NCBI RefSeq assembly: GCF_010389155.1
Contig: NC_057768.1
Span: 7,996,501-8,060,500 of the forward strand
Source of the DNA: Erigeron canadensis
Taxonomy: Eukaryota > Streptophyta > Magnoliopsida > Asterales > Asteraceae
Reading direction: 5' to 3'
DNA: 64,000 nucleotides
Made by a program: the position numbers and the translations under genes. Positions 46,568 to 61,578 of the stretch are shown here, piece by piece. The first letter of the stretch is position 1. Each line of letters opens with the position of its first letter. The notes beneath the pieces were generated by a model, which saw only the letters and a list, made by a program, of their open reading frames with translations, was not told the origin of the DNA and searched no databases.

Positions 46568-46866
46568 TGTATATGTGATTAAGAATTATATAGTTCATGC
46601 ATACGTGTCCACACAGTGTGCGTTCATGTATATGTGCCAAGAAAAGCGAAGGATGTTAAATTGAACATTGTGATTAAATCATTTAATCCATTGCACGAAC
46701 ACATAAATTTATTAATAAAGGTGGGAGATGAACGAATTTCAGTTCAACGTACATACGAATTTCACGAAAAGACAAAACAAAATGGTTTTATTACACAACG
46801 TAAACGGGGCAAACCATGAAGGTTTATTATTAAAACAGCATGATATCATAGTAGCTAGTCCTCATC
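46568..46866. repeat. 299-bp direct repeat, copy 1 (3'UTR of gene A)
   Basis: The sequence is about 97-98% identical to 49,434-49,731. On the minus strand it contains the last codons (DED), the stop TAG and downstream AT-rich sequence with aataaa, so it is the 3' end of a gene that was duplicated. Confidence 0.92.
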
Positions 46867-47503
46867 ATACAACCTAAACATCCTGTGCCGACTATAAACG
46901 GAAACCCAATCACGTTTCTTACGTTTGACCCTAGACATATCCAAAATGTCATCATCTGATGAGCTGTCACTGCTTATGACAATAACATGTCGCTGTAATA
47001 GAAAACCGTATATGTTTTAGATGTTAGAAACAGGTACATTTAGGGGAATTTTATGTTGCTGTACAAAGTGTTCAATCAATATTAACATGTTATTAGCAGC
47101 ATGAAATATTAAAATGCAAAAACTTTCCCCCTTTGATACTCATTACGCGTCTAAAGATGGTTAAGAAGTTACAGAGTTACCTCGACTTCGGTTGCAGGCT
47201 GAGATGGATGCATTTACAAGGATGAAGTGACAACAGCAGGACCGGCATTAGGAGTGACAGCAACAGCATTGCCAGGGGTCGCAGCAGGGACAGCAGGGGG
47301 GTCATCAGCGGGGTTCACGGGGACAGAAGGTGTTCCGATAACAGTGGAAGGTGAAGAAAGTGGCGAAATGTCATCATTGACAACGGCAGGGGGGGGGTTG
47401 TATTTGCAGTAGGCACAGGCGAAAGGGGAACGATGGCATTGGAAACGGGCATTGGAGAACCGGGCGATTTGACCTCGGGAGAGTGAGAATCTGAATTCGA
47501 CAT
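46855..47503 (-). pseudogene. Accessory gene A, Pro/Ala-rich, with acidic-basic C-terminus
   Basis: Exon 1 runs from ATG at 47,503 (MSNSDSHSPEVKSPGSPMPV) to 47,181. Exon 2 is 46,992-46,855 after ctattacag. Exon 1 is 323 nt, one short of the frame needed. The break falls at a run of nine C (plus-strand G, about 47,389-47,397), where ten would keep the Pro/Ala/Thr-rich frame. That second frame also meets TAA at about 47,218, just before MHPSQPATEVE. Exon 2 reads RHVIVISSDSSSDDDILDMS, then a basic RVKRKKRDW and RLYDED before the stop. No family is recognised. The Ser/Asp cluster followed by a basic patch suggests a nuclear protein, but this is only inference. Confidence 0.45.
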
Positions 47504-49030
47504 TTGCAGTGGAAAGGGGTTAGTATGTGATTATTTGAGGTGGTGTGAAATATGATTTGAGAGTTTTTTGTTTAGACAACCTTTTATAGAGATTTGTGGG
47601 GTAGGTGGTCAAAGGGGTGTCATGAATGTTGTCAATGCAAATCTTATATTTTTTTTCCAAGATTTTGGTGGAATGAATTATAGCTATACTTACTGTCATA
47701 TAGTAACTTTACAATTTATTAGGAAAACCATTGACCTCCATCATCGAATAGTCAAATGGTGTAAATTAGGAAAACCATTCTATTGATTCTTTTCTTATAT
47801 TATGACTTCCATCATCGATTAGGCAAACAATTGCCAGCCAATTATTATGTAATTAGGTTAGTCAAATGGTTAAATAGTCAAATGGTGTAAATTAGGAAAA
47901 CCATTGTATTGATTGTTTTATTATACTATGACCTCCATCATCAATCATCAATTAGGCAAACCATTGCCAGCCAATTATATATGTAATTAGGAATAGATTA
48001 CATTTAGTTAGTTAGTGATAATCATTGTATTGATTATGTATATCCTTTCCTTATCTCATGGATGTATTCTTGCGTATACATTACAACCTCATAAAAGTTA
48101 TAGTTTTTTTTATAGTCAATGATGTGAAGTTGTTAAAGTTAATAAAGGTTATTTATAGTTTTTTTTATAATCAATTAATAAGTGAAATCGACACAAACAG
48201 GAAAGATTTCAATCAATATTGCAATTGTGTCTAAAGTTTGATTTTAAAAAACATTCTGAGAATCACAATTACATAATTGCATGATTTATAGAATTCATCC
48301 ATTTGAGCAATTGTGTCTAAAGTTTGATTTTAAAAAACATTCTGAGATTCACAATTACATAACTGCATGATTTATAAAATGATAACCGGTGATGTCATTG
48401 TATTGTAAAGATGTGTTATATGTCGTTTGAACTTTGGTTAATAGACTGTTTTCTTACAAATCATAACCAAATCAACCAATTGTAAAAGTTATACATTATG
48501 TTTCAGGCGCGCAAATTTGTAGCAATAGACCATTCGGTATGAACTTTGGTTGTATTAGGTAATTTCTATAACTTAACTTGTATTGTTGTTTCAGAGAATA
48601 AGTGCTTAATGAAGCATATACAGGATTTAATCGACCATTTGTTTTGTTGTTTCAGCTACATAATGGTAATGATAAGAAAGTTATACATTGCGTATACATT
48701 ATGTTTCAGGCGCGCAAATTTGTAGCAATAAAGCGGACAATATAACCTGGACAGAATTCGGTATTTATAACCTGGAGAGAAATCGACATGGTATTGAAAT
48801 TTTGGAATTTAATATATAACCTGTTGTGTAGAAGTCTAATATCCAAGTATAGCAAACAATAAGCAAACGTAAACACTAAAATTAACCAAACATGGTAATC
48901 AATAAGCAAACATAGTTTATTTAAAAATAACCAAACATAGTTTATTTAAATCCCAACAGGGTATAAACGACAATCAACAAACAGAAACACTCAAAAGAGC
49001 TAACATCAATCATATAAGTTGGCATATGAC
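47504..49030. other. Non-coding spacer in the Helitron with local duplications
   Basis: AT-rich. Three duplications are visible: gtaaattaggaaaaccatt to ccagccaatta-at-tgtaattag at about 47,760-47,860 and 47,886-47,992; caattgtgtctaaagtttga to gcatgatttata at about 48,222-48,290 and 48,307-48,376; and ttatacattatgtttcaggc with following gcgcaaatttgtagcaata at about 48,489 and 48,691. Confidence 0.7.
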
Positions 49031-49195
49031 TTATGACTTGAGATAGACATGGTCAAGGTGCTCCTTCTGACGACGGATCCTTATGAAAATTGAGTTAAGT
49101 TCATTGATACATTCTTCCATTAGCTGGATATCACCATTGATTTGAAAGTATAGCTCGTCAAAAACCCTTGCCCGACCAGGACGACGATGAGTCCC
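49031..49195 (-). CDS. Terminal exon D in the Helitron, helical, family unknown
   Basis: After a 3' splice-like site (accaatgtag) the minus-strand frame is open for 55 codons, GTHRRPGRARVFDELYFQIN, IQLMEECINELNSIFIRIRR, to HLDHVYLKS and TAA at 49,031. The spacing of Leu and Ile suggests a coiled coil. Its acceptor is in phase 0, which fits the phase-0 donor of gene B exon 1. It occupies the same place relative to gene B as exon C does to gene A. Confidence 0.4.
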   Translation of the reverse strand, partial: GTHRRPGRARVFDELYFQINGDIQLMEECINELNSIFIRIRRQKEHLDHVYLKS

Positions 49196-49433
49196 CTACA
49201 TTGGTAGATACATATCCAAAAAAGTAAGATCACACATTATTAATCAATTTAGTCTTACAACATTAAAATTAGGAAATAAGATATCTAAAAATGTTGTACA
49301 GAACTTATTGATTAAAACCATGATAATGTAGTTATTTACACACTATAATCTGTTGCTGCATTAAATGCTAGAAAGGCAGTTACTGAGATAAATCTAACAT
49401 ACACATGAAGGCATGAATAACGAAGATGAGTTC

Positions 49434-49731
49434 TGTATATGTGATTAAGAATTATATAGTTCATGCATACGTGTCCACACAGTGTGCGTTCATGTATATG
49501 TGCCAAGAAAAGCGAAGGATGTTAAATTGAACATTGTGATTAAATCATTTAATCGATTGCACGAACACATAAATTTATTAATAAAGGTGGGAGATGAACG
49601 AAATCAGTTCAATGTACATACGAATTTCACGAAAAGACAAAACAAAATGGTTTTATTACACAACGTAAACGGGGCAAACCACGAAGGTTTATTATTAAAA
49701 CAGCACGATATCATAGTAGCTAGTCCTCATC
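49434..49731. repeat. 298-bp direct repeat, copy 2 (3'UTR of gene B)
   Basis: Near-identical partner of 46,568-46,866 in the same orientation, offset 2,866 bp, with about six differences including a 1-bp indel (gaatttcagtt versus gaaatcagtt). Confidence 0.92.
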
Positions 49732-50260
49732 TTTTTTAATTTCCTAATAATGTACAAATGATATTTTAACAATTGCATAACAAAGGGAAGTGTTATTCAA
49801 ATATATTTATCTACGATTCATATAACTATAAGAGTTGCATACATGGTTTGGCAGATTGTTATCCATTATTATAGATTATATTGGCTAGAATCGCAATATT
49901 GATTGAAAAGCATTAAAGCAAAACTTAGGTTGTCCTGTTATTCAAACTTATGTTGGGCACTTTAATAGTGAACGGGATACATTTAAGGAGAAAATTTACC
50001 AACAAAGTCTCAACAGGCGGTGGAGTAGGTGCAACAACCGGGACTGGCGCGGCATTGGGGGCTGGAACAGGCGGGACTGGCGCGGCATTGGGGGCTGGAA
50101 CAGGCGGGACTGGAGCGGCATTGGGGGCTGCAAATGGTGGTGGAGGGGATCCGTACGTCCACCTATGTTGAGACCGGTTGTGTGAGCGTCGGAAGCGTCT
50201 CCTATTGCGAGACGAAAAAGCATTATTATACGGACCTGTGTTAGCCATTTGAGGAAACAA
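49720..50260 (-). CDS. Accessory gene B, small Pro/Ala-rich protein
   Basis: Exon 1 runs from ATG at 50,260 (or the second Met at 50,248) to 50,000 before gtaaatttt. It encodes MFPQMANTGPYNNAFSS, an Arg-rich stretch (RNRRRFRRSHNRSQHRW) and then three Pro/Ala repeats (APNAAPVPPVP). After a cattattag acceptor, exon 2 (49,743-49,720) in phase 0 encodes EIKKDED and the stop, using the same DED-stop and 3'UTR as gene A. Predicted length is 94 residues. The basic N-terminus could bind nucleic acid; no family is recognised. It has no nonsense codon in this model. Codon choice in the repeats is GC-rich compared with surroundings. Confidence 0.5.
50034..50142. repeat. Three-copy 33-bp minisatellite coding Pro/Ala repeats
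   Basis: On the plus strand ggcattgggggctggaacag plus gcgggactggcgc recurs nearly exactly, giving the APNAAPVPPVP repeats of gene B on the minus strand. Confidence 0.9.
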
Positions 50261-51288
50261 TTAGTAGAGATAGAAAGGTTTTCGTGTGTGAATATATAGA
50301 ATGAAAGAATTGTGATGATTGAAAGGGGTTTATATAGAGGATTGGCACTGTGACTTTTGTTTATGGAAGTTATATTATATCTCCCCATGATTATCAAAAC
50401 AAATATATTAATTATTAAAAGTATTTAATTAGGAAAAAATAATTACCAAATATAGATATGAAAAGATAAACATATACAAAATCATTAACAAAAATAAAAG
50501 ATGTGACTAATCATAATCTGAATTATTATTGATTTATTGAAAACTAAATGATGGTGATAATAGAAAGAAAGACCTTTGTTGATGGCGATGACCCCGGCGG
50601 CGGACTCTATCAAAAATCTGCACTTGTGAATCCGGTGATGGTCGAGTATAAATTTGCCAATTTGTTAATGGGGTCTATCACCAAAAAATCTGCCAAAAAA
50701 AAATATAATAATAATCAAACAATTAAATAAAAAAACCCCTTGTGAATCCGATGACCTACAGTAAGAAAAAATCAACCTTTTGTTGTGGCGGAAAGATTCC
50801 GGCGACGGTATGATTTAGATCGGTGATGGTGATGATGACGATGAATCCGGCGTGACTCGGTACCAAATAAACCGTTTGTTGCGACGGAAAGAATCCGGCA
50901 TGGATGATGATGATGATCAATCCGGAAGATCGAGTTATGGGTGATGATGATGAATCCGGCGATGGTCGAGATGGATCTTCTGGCGAGAGAGGGGGCGCAA
51001 TAGAAGGGGCTTGGGGAGAAGATCAGCCGAATCGAGTTTGTGTGTGTGTTTTGTGTGTGTGTTTTGTGTGGGCGCAATAGATGGATCGAGTTTCTGTGTG
51101 TGTTTTTTGGTGTGGGTTTGTGTTTTGTGTTTTGGGGAGAAGATACGGAGGAGTAAAATTTGTGATAAGGGTATTTTCGGTAGATAGTTAAGGAGGGGTA
51201 AAATACAAAAGAAAGAAGGGGGGTATTATGGGAATGAAAAATATTGTTGAATTAAGAAAAGTTCAATACCCTTTATAAGGGTTTATAG
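50261..51288. other. 5' region of the 12.6-kb Helitron
   Basis: Likely promoter of gene B (tatatagagg near 50,330 read either way). Then comes a repetitive patch rich in gatgatgatg and aatccggc (50,780-50,980) and tgtgtgtgttttg repeats (51,035-51,110), leading to the Helitron 5' end. No recognised gene. Confidence 0.5.
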
Positions 51289-51289
51289 A

Positions 51290-52704
51290 TATATATACAG
51301 ACAACTGACCTAATATTTTATTGACCAATCACATCGCTTAATTTTATCAAATTGATTTTCACTGATGACACTACGTATATAAATTAATCGAATAGCTAAG
51401 CTAGCTATAAAAGTGCTTATCAAAAAGAGTTCCATGTAAATTTAGATAACCATGGTTTATTATATTATGTATATGTATATTTTTTAAAAAGTAATGAATT
51501 AATCATTTAATTATCTATTTCTATTGTTTCTTATATATATATATATCTAACGAGTATTATGGTTAGTGTGTTTGTGATTTCAATTCCCTTCGTATCAATA
51601 TCTTACAGTTTATTTATAGACATGAGTTAACTAATTAATTAACAAAATTGATTAATTCGTATCAACATGGTTGATATCTGTATGATATATTTATTAATAA
51701 AAAAGCTTAAAACCAACTTGAAAATGAAAGTAGTGCGTAAATTTATAACTATTTTCTTTATATAATGTTAAAACTATACCTTAACTTATGTTTTTCATAA
51801 CTATATAAATCAGAAATATTATAATTCAGTAATAATATCGATTTTCATGACATACGAATGTAACCACCTATTACAAAATAATTATGTAATGTAGTGTGGT
51901 GACCGATAACCTTTACAACAGGTAACACAATACATCACATAACCTAAAAAATAAAGAATCTTACATTATATAACCACTCGAATAAGTCACTACATTACAT
52001 AATCATTTTGTCGTAGATGATTATATTTGTGTGCCATTTAAATTTATATTATTTTTATATCAATATTTTATTTTTTATTATTTTTATTGTAACGACAATA
52101 ACTTATTAAAAATATAAATAAAATATATAGCAAAACTAACGGCATTATCAATTGAATATATTGAATATATGTAATTATCATTATAATCTAGATATCTCAT
52201 ATACATCATTTCATACTGCAATATATGTTCATGTATTTCTATAAATTAAAATTTTTAACACATGATTAAATTAAGATTGTATTTAGAAATTAAATTAAAA
52301 GTTTTTGTTCCATATAGTAATTCTTATATATATCATGAAATCATGATGTTGTAACACCTGTGTATTTGACACGGGTCTAAAATCTAGTTAATTAGTAAAT
52401 AACAAATGAGCAATTAGCTTAGCTATACATAACCTTTTCACAAAGTCTCCTAATGATGCAGATTCAAGTCATGCAGAGAAGACAATGTTTTATCCCAATT
52501 AAATGTCGTTTCTTCGGACGATTTAGTTGCAGGTTTTCTCCTACAAGGTATTGATGGCGAGAGAACTCTGTAGCATGAACCCGATTAAGACATTGTATGC
52601 TAGATTCTTTGATGCGAGTAATCCACAATACCTTTCAACAACAAAAAAATAAAATTGGTAAATATATATGTAGAATAGACCCCATGTTAAAAATTAGTAA
52701 TTAA
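51290..52704. other. AT-rich intergenic DNA with a possible Helitron end
   Basis: A 3' Helitron-type terminus lies at 52,357-52,387 (hairpin cctgtgt atttg acacggg, then tctaaaatCTAG|T), oriented plus, with no recognised 5' partner. Its final 16 bases match those at 15,559 almost exactly. No genes. Confidence 0.45.
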
Positions 52705-52996
52705 TTTATACTCCTTATTAAAATGAATAGACCCTATGTTAAAAATTACAGGGGTAGAATTTTCAGAAATACCCTCAATTAAAACAACACACCCTAAATA
52801 CAATATACCCCCACCCTAAGTGAAATAAATACACCATTAGTCTCTCAGCTTTTTAAAATAACTATACAAACGATTATATCAATTACATTTACATCAATAA
52901 ACTACATCAATCGTCGTCACCACCATCAGTCGTCGCCGCCACCAGTCTACGACCACATTGACGCCATCGTTGCGCATTGCACGGATATTATGCTAG
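52705..52996 (+). mobile_element. Short non-autonomous Helitron (about 292 bp)
   Basis: The left end (A|TTTATACTCCTTATTAAAATG followed by accctatgtta) and the right end (cgttgcgcattgcacggatattatgCTAG|T) match the families at 1,232 and 3,463. The second base of the 5' end is T instead of C. There is no ORF. A partial copy of its left end (agaccccatgttaaaaatta) lies just upstream near 52,677. Confidence 0.65.
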
Positions 52997-53008
52997 TTAA
53001 ACATTATA

Positions 53009-54480
53009 GAGTTAATTACTGAAATGGTACCTAATGTTTGCGTCATATTACTGGTTTCATACTTTTCCTTTCGAAATTACGCTGATCATACCCAACGTAT
53101 GCAAATTTCCACTCGGACCATACTGAAAGCTGACGCCGTCACGTGGCCGTTAAAAACAACCCCACGTGACTTGCACGTGAGGGGTAAAGATGTAATTTCA
53201 CGTTTCCTAATTACTTAAATAGTACCTAACGTTTGCACGATATTTCTGATTTCATACCTAATGTTTTTCTTAATTACTTAAATGGTACTTAATGTTTAGT
53301 TATTAAGTTTTTTTATTTTTTATTTTTTTTTCTTTTGAAAGGTAAATTCCATTTTAAGTCAATGTCTTAAAAACTGGTATTTTAGTCATACTGGTGTGGA
53401 AAATTTTTGGGTATTATCGGTATTACCGGAAATACTGGCCGGTACGACTATTTTTAATTTGTATTACTTTTCTTTTATGAAAATTTTTCAAAACTTGTTA
53501 CAATTTAACGAAAATAGTCAAACTGTACTTATAATCCAGTCAAAAATAATACCAAATAAGTTTTTCATAACAAAATATAAGTTTAAAGTTCACAAATAAC
53601 CAAAAATAACATTAAAGTATCATAAAAATAATTTTGTAAAAAATTCAAATTTTCTTTTTTGAAAATATTAGGAATACCGCAATGGTAATACCAGAAATAT
53701 CCAGGAATACCAGAAATATCGACCGGTATTTAAAACATTGCTTTAAGATTTGTGTTGTAGTAAATACTGACTGGTATTTCTGGTATTCCTGGAATATTCC
53801 GGTATTACCATTGCGGTATTTCCAGTATTTTCAAAAAAGAAAATTTGAAATTTTTTAAAATTGTTTTTATGATACTTTATTGCTATTTTTGGTTATTTGT
53901 GAGCTTTAAACTTATATTTTGTTATAAAAATCTATTTTGTATTACTTTTTACTAGATTATAAGTGCATTTTGACTATTTTTGTTACATTGTAACAAGTCT
54001 TGAAAAATTTTTATAAAAGAAAAATAAAACAAATTAAAAATAGTCGTACCGGCCAGTATTTTCGGTAATACCGATAATACCAAAAAATTTTCCACACCCG
54101 TATGACTAAAATACCAGATTTTAAGACATTGACTTTAAACGGAATTCACCTTTCGAAAGAAAAAATTTAAAAAAAAAAAAAATAGTAACTAAACATTAGG
54201 TACCATTTAAGTAATTAAGAAAAACATTAGGTTTGAAATCAGCAATATCGTGCAAATGTTAGGTACCATTTAAGTAATTAATAAACGCGATATTACATCT
54301 TTACCCCTCACATGCAAGTCACGTGGGAGGGTTTTTAACGGCCACGTGATGGCGTTAGCCTCCAGTATGGTCCGAGTGGAAATTTGCATACATTGGGTAT
54401 GATCTGCGTAATTTCGAAAGGAAAGGTATGAAACCAGTAATATGACGCAAACGTTAGGTACCATTTCAGTAATTAACTTT
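53009..54480. mobile_element. 1.47-kb hairpin (foldback) element with 8-bp target duplication
   Basis: The left arm, from gagttaattactgaaatggt to about 53,740, is matched in reverse by the right arm, about 53,750 to 54,480, over its full length with high identity and only a few bases between them. Mirror ORFs illustrate this: both arms encode MVPNVCVILLVSY near their outer end. The flanks are acattata on both sides (53,001-53,008 and 54,481-54,488). There is no transposase. An 8-9 bp duplication fits hAT or Mutator-type elements; the very long arms recall foldback or TIR-MULE derivatives. Confidence 0.85.
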
Positions 54481-54488
54481 ACATTATA

Positions 54489-55350
54489 TTATACATATAT
54501 ACCAATAAACTAAAACAGGATTGAGATATCTGTGAAATGACATGTAGCGTAATCTTGATCGACACGTGTTCTTTTAATTTATTTTCTTTATTAAATTAAC
54601 TTTTTTAATTGTATATAGATTCAATTTAGTTATTAGATTTAGAATTTAACTCTAACTCAATCTTGGCTTATTAATACAAAAGACACTATAACCTTATTTG
54701 ATTGATCATTTCTCATTGATAAATTGTCTCTTTTTTCATTATCAAATCTTCAACTCCTATTACTTATATTATTTATAATAAGTTATTAACATGAAACCTC
54801 AAAAATTTGAGTTTATGATCTGAAATCACAAGATTATTTCTTGTCATCCATTATGCTTACAAGTTCTGTTTTTTATATGTTTCTAAAAATTTAATGTAAA
54901 TTTAAATCTTTAACTAAACATATATTATATTTATCTAACTGTTTATTATAATTTAGGTTCAATCATCTACTAAAATTTATTTTATACTCACGAATCATGT
55001 ATGAGGCATATTGATATCGTAAATATACGGGTACTAAAACTAATAAAGTTAATAAAAGAAATTTACAATGATTATTAGTCTAACTAAAAAAGGTTATATA
55101 ATAAAACTAGGTTACAACTTCCCATGCGCATAGTACATGTTACACATAAGTACATTCCGTGGCGTGTAGTGGTTGACAACTGAAATCAAACAATTAAGCA
55201 TCATCTTCAATCATCTGATCATCATATATCCCCCCCTGAACTCAAACCCAATCAGCCAAAAAATAAAAAATAGAAAAAGTAAATAAATCTTATCCAAAAT
55301 TTAAATTTAAATTTGAATTTAGATAATAATAAATATTATAAATAAAAAGT
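54489..55350. other. Intergenic DNA and upstream region of PHAF1
   Basis: AT-rich, no ORF. It should contain the PHAF1 promoter and 5'UTR. No certain TATA box could be chosen in this composition. Confidence 0.4.
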
Positions 55351-59807
<4,457 letters not shown>

Positions 59808-61050
59808 GTTGTGTATGGTACATCACTTCTACACTTCTTTTATATTATTGTACATGCCGTTTAGCATTATGACATTCAACTTACGAGTGTCACCATTATG
59901 TGCAGAATATAAACGATGCATGCTTTGTACAGTTCTGAGCTGCAACAGCAGCCAGTGTCTCACCATATCTTTCTCCTCCCTCGCCCCAGCAAAAAAATAG
60001 CAGGCGTGTAACAACTTAAAGTTGTAATCTGTACAGTCTTAAGTTTTTAGAGATTGACATTTTATCGCCAATCATTGTGTAATTTCCCTGGAAAAAAAAG
60101 AAAAAGAAAAGGAAAGGAAGCAAAGAAGTGATATGATTGTAAAGGGTGTTTTCTGCACCAACCTTGTTTACTAATGATTGATGTGGATGAATACTAATTT
60201 ACAACTTATGCAATGTCAACCTATTATTATTTTTTAAAAATTGGTGCTATTAGTCAGGTGGTCTTCTTTAACCTATATATAGTTTGGTGGCTCTTTTGAG
60301 AACTTTCTTAACCTCTTTAGACTATTACGTGTTATCTATCTTGGGATGTATGATTATAACAGTCAACATTTTGCTTTCTTAACCTCTTTAGATTATTATG
60401 TGTTATCTATCTTGGAATGTATGATTATAATAGTTAACACTTTGCTTGCGTGATAGGGATTTGTCTATTAGACTGTTAGTACCTATTGAAGGCTACAAAT
60501 AAAACATAATAAAATGTTTTACATAAAAACAACTATGCTTTTTGAATAAATTTCAATTGTCGTGTCATGTATAATTTTTGGTACACCGTATCTATAAGTT
60601 TTAGGCCTATTTAGTTCATAATTTTTAAAGGTGTTTAGAATATTTGTCAGCTTACCTATATATGAACAATTATTATTTGAATGGGCGATGATCTGTACAA
60701 TACCTGTTTTTGATCGTACACTACTAAATGCGTTTTAGAGTATTGTACCGTATAATAGTATATATCAAAATCTGGTGCTGTATTATCAAAATTTGATGCT
60801 GTATAGATCACTTCACTTTATTTTTTTAATGTATAACAATGTATAACAAGGCGTGAAAAAGTAACATACCATTATTTTCAAGGTTGGACATCTAATTCGC
60901 TACCTTTTGTTTTAGCTATTCATTCATACATACAATCATAAGATTTGGCCAATAACATTATTTAGTGAAAAGGTATTTAAGATATACTAGGGTCATGTTT
61001 TCAAAATAAAGAATTGCGAGTAAAGGGGAAAAAAGGCTATAGATTAAAAA
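59808..61050. other. PHAF1 3' flank and intergenic DNA
   Basis: This region contains the PHAF1 3'UTR. A 71-bp tandem duplication (ctttcttaacctctttaga to atgattataa-agt-aaca) lies at 60,303-60,446. No other gene was recognised. Confidence 0.5.
60303..60446. repeat. Two-copy tandem repeat, unit 71 bp
   Basis: The units start at 60,303 and 60,374 with ctttcttaacctctttaga and differ at about seven positions. Confidence 0.9.
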
Positions 61051-61123
61051 TTCCGTTGCCGGGACTTGAACCCGGGTCTCTCGGGTGAGAGCCGAGTATC
61101 CTAACCAACTAGACTACAACGGA
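61051..61123 (-). tRNA. tRNA-Glu (anticodon CTC)
   Basis: The minus strand gives a 73-nt cloverleaf. The acceptor stem TCCGTTG pairs with CAACGGA, with discriminator A. The D arm has TAGTCTAGTTGGTTAGGATA, and the anticodon stem CTCGG/CCGAG holds loop CTCTCAC (anticodon CTC, codon GAG). The T arm is CCGGG TTCAAGT CCCGG with internal B box GGTTCAAGTCC. There is no intron. A run of five T on the minus strand directly after the gene (61,050-61,046) is the pol III terminator. It looks functional. Confidence 0.97.
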
Positions 61124-61578
61124 TTTGCTAATTGCATTTATTATTAGTATACCTACCTAGATTGATATGTGAAGCTTAAATTACGAACACTATTATAAAG
61201 CATAACAAGTTAATGTATCTGTCCAAACTCCAAACTTAACAGTGATTTCTTTAGAATAAAAGTAAAAGTTTTTCAGAATATATAACATAATTTTATTTTT
61301 TACAAATCGGATATATACGCACATTTCATTTTTCTTCAAATCACTTAGACCTTGTTTAAGTTATCATCTGTTACCGATTATTAGCACTTTACCTACTACA
61401 TTAGCAATAGTAGTAGTAATGAAAAAAACAGATCGAAAGCTTCGAAAACAGAATCCACTACACGTTGGCTGGTACGACCAACCGCCCTAGGTCCACATTA
61501 GAACCGGTACAATTGATAAGATGTTAGTATGAAAACTATAATACAAAGTAATGATTTAGTAAAACGTTTCAGCATACT
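61124..61578. other. Intergenic DNA
   Basis: No gene or repeat recognised. Confidence 0.4.

Larger units (their letters stand above)
38696..51289 (-). mobile_element. 12.6-kb Helitron encoding Rep-helicase
   Basis: On the minus strand the element starts A|TCTATAAACCCTTATAAAGG at 51,289. It ends with the hairpin ccgctgcaacgcgcggg and taccatgCTAG|T at 38,696, with host A and T on either side as expected for Helitrons. It carries a complete seven-exon Rep-helicase gene near its 3' end and two related small-gene units upstream, all on the same strand. Three nonsense codons and a changed HUH histidine suggest it is recently inactivated. Plant Helitrons often also carry an RPA-like gene; none was recognised here. 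Confidence 0.82.

Noticed and set aside
47227..47412. Gly/Ala/Thr-rich plus-strand ORF
   Set aside because: It is antisense to the Pro/Ala-rich exon of accessory gene A on the minus strand, where splice sites fit.
49950..50171. Gly/Ala-rich plus-strand ORF with GTGGTGAALGA repeats
   Set aside because: Antisense of the Pro/Ala minisatellite of accessory gene B; the minus strand has an ATG, donor and acceptor in matching phase.
53024..53218. Small ORF MVPNVCVILLVSY, also present inverted at 54,464-54,270
   Set aside because: Its double presence is explained by the inverted arms of the foldback element; there is no other sign of coding.
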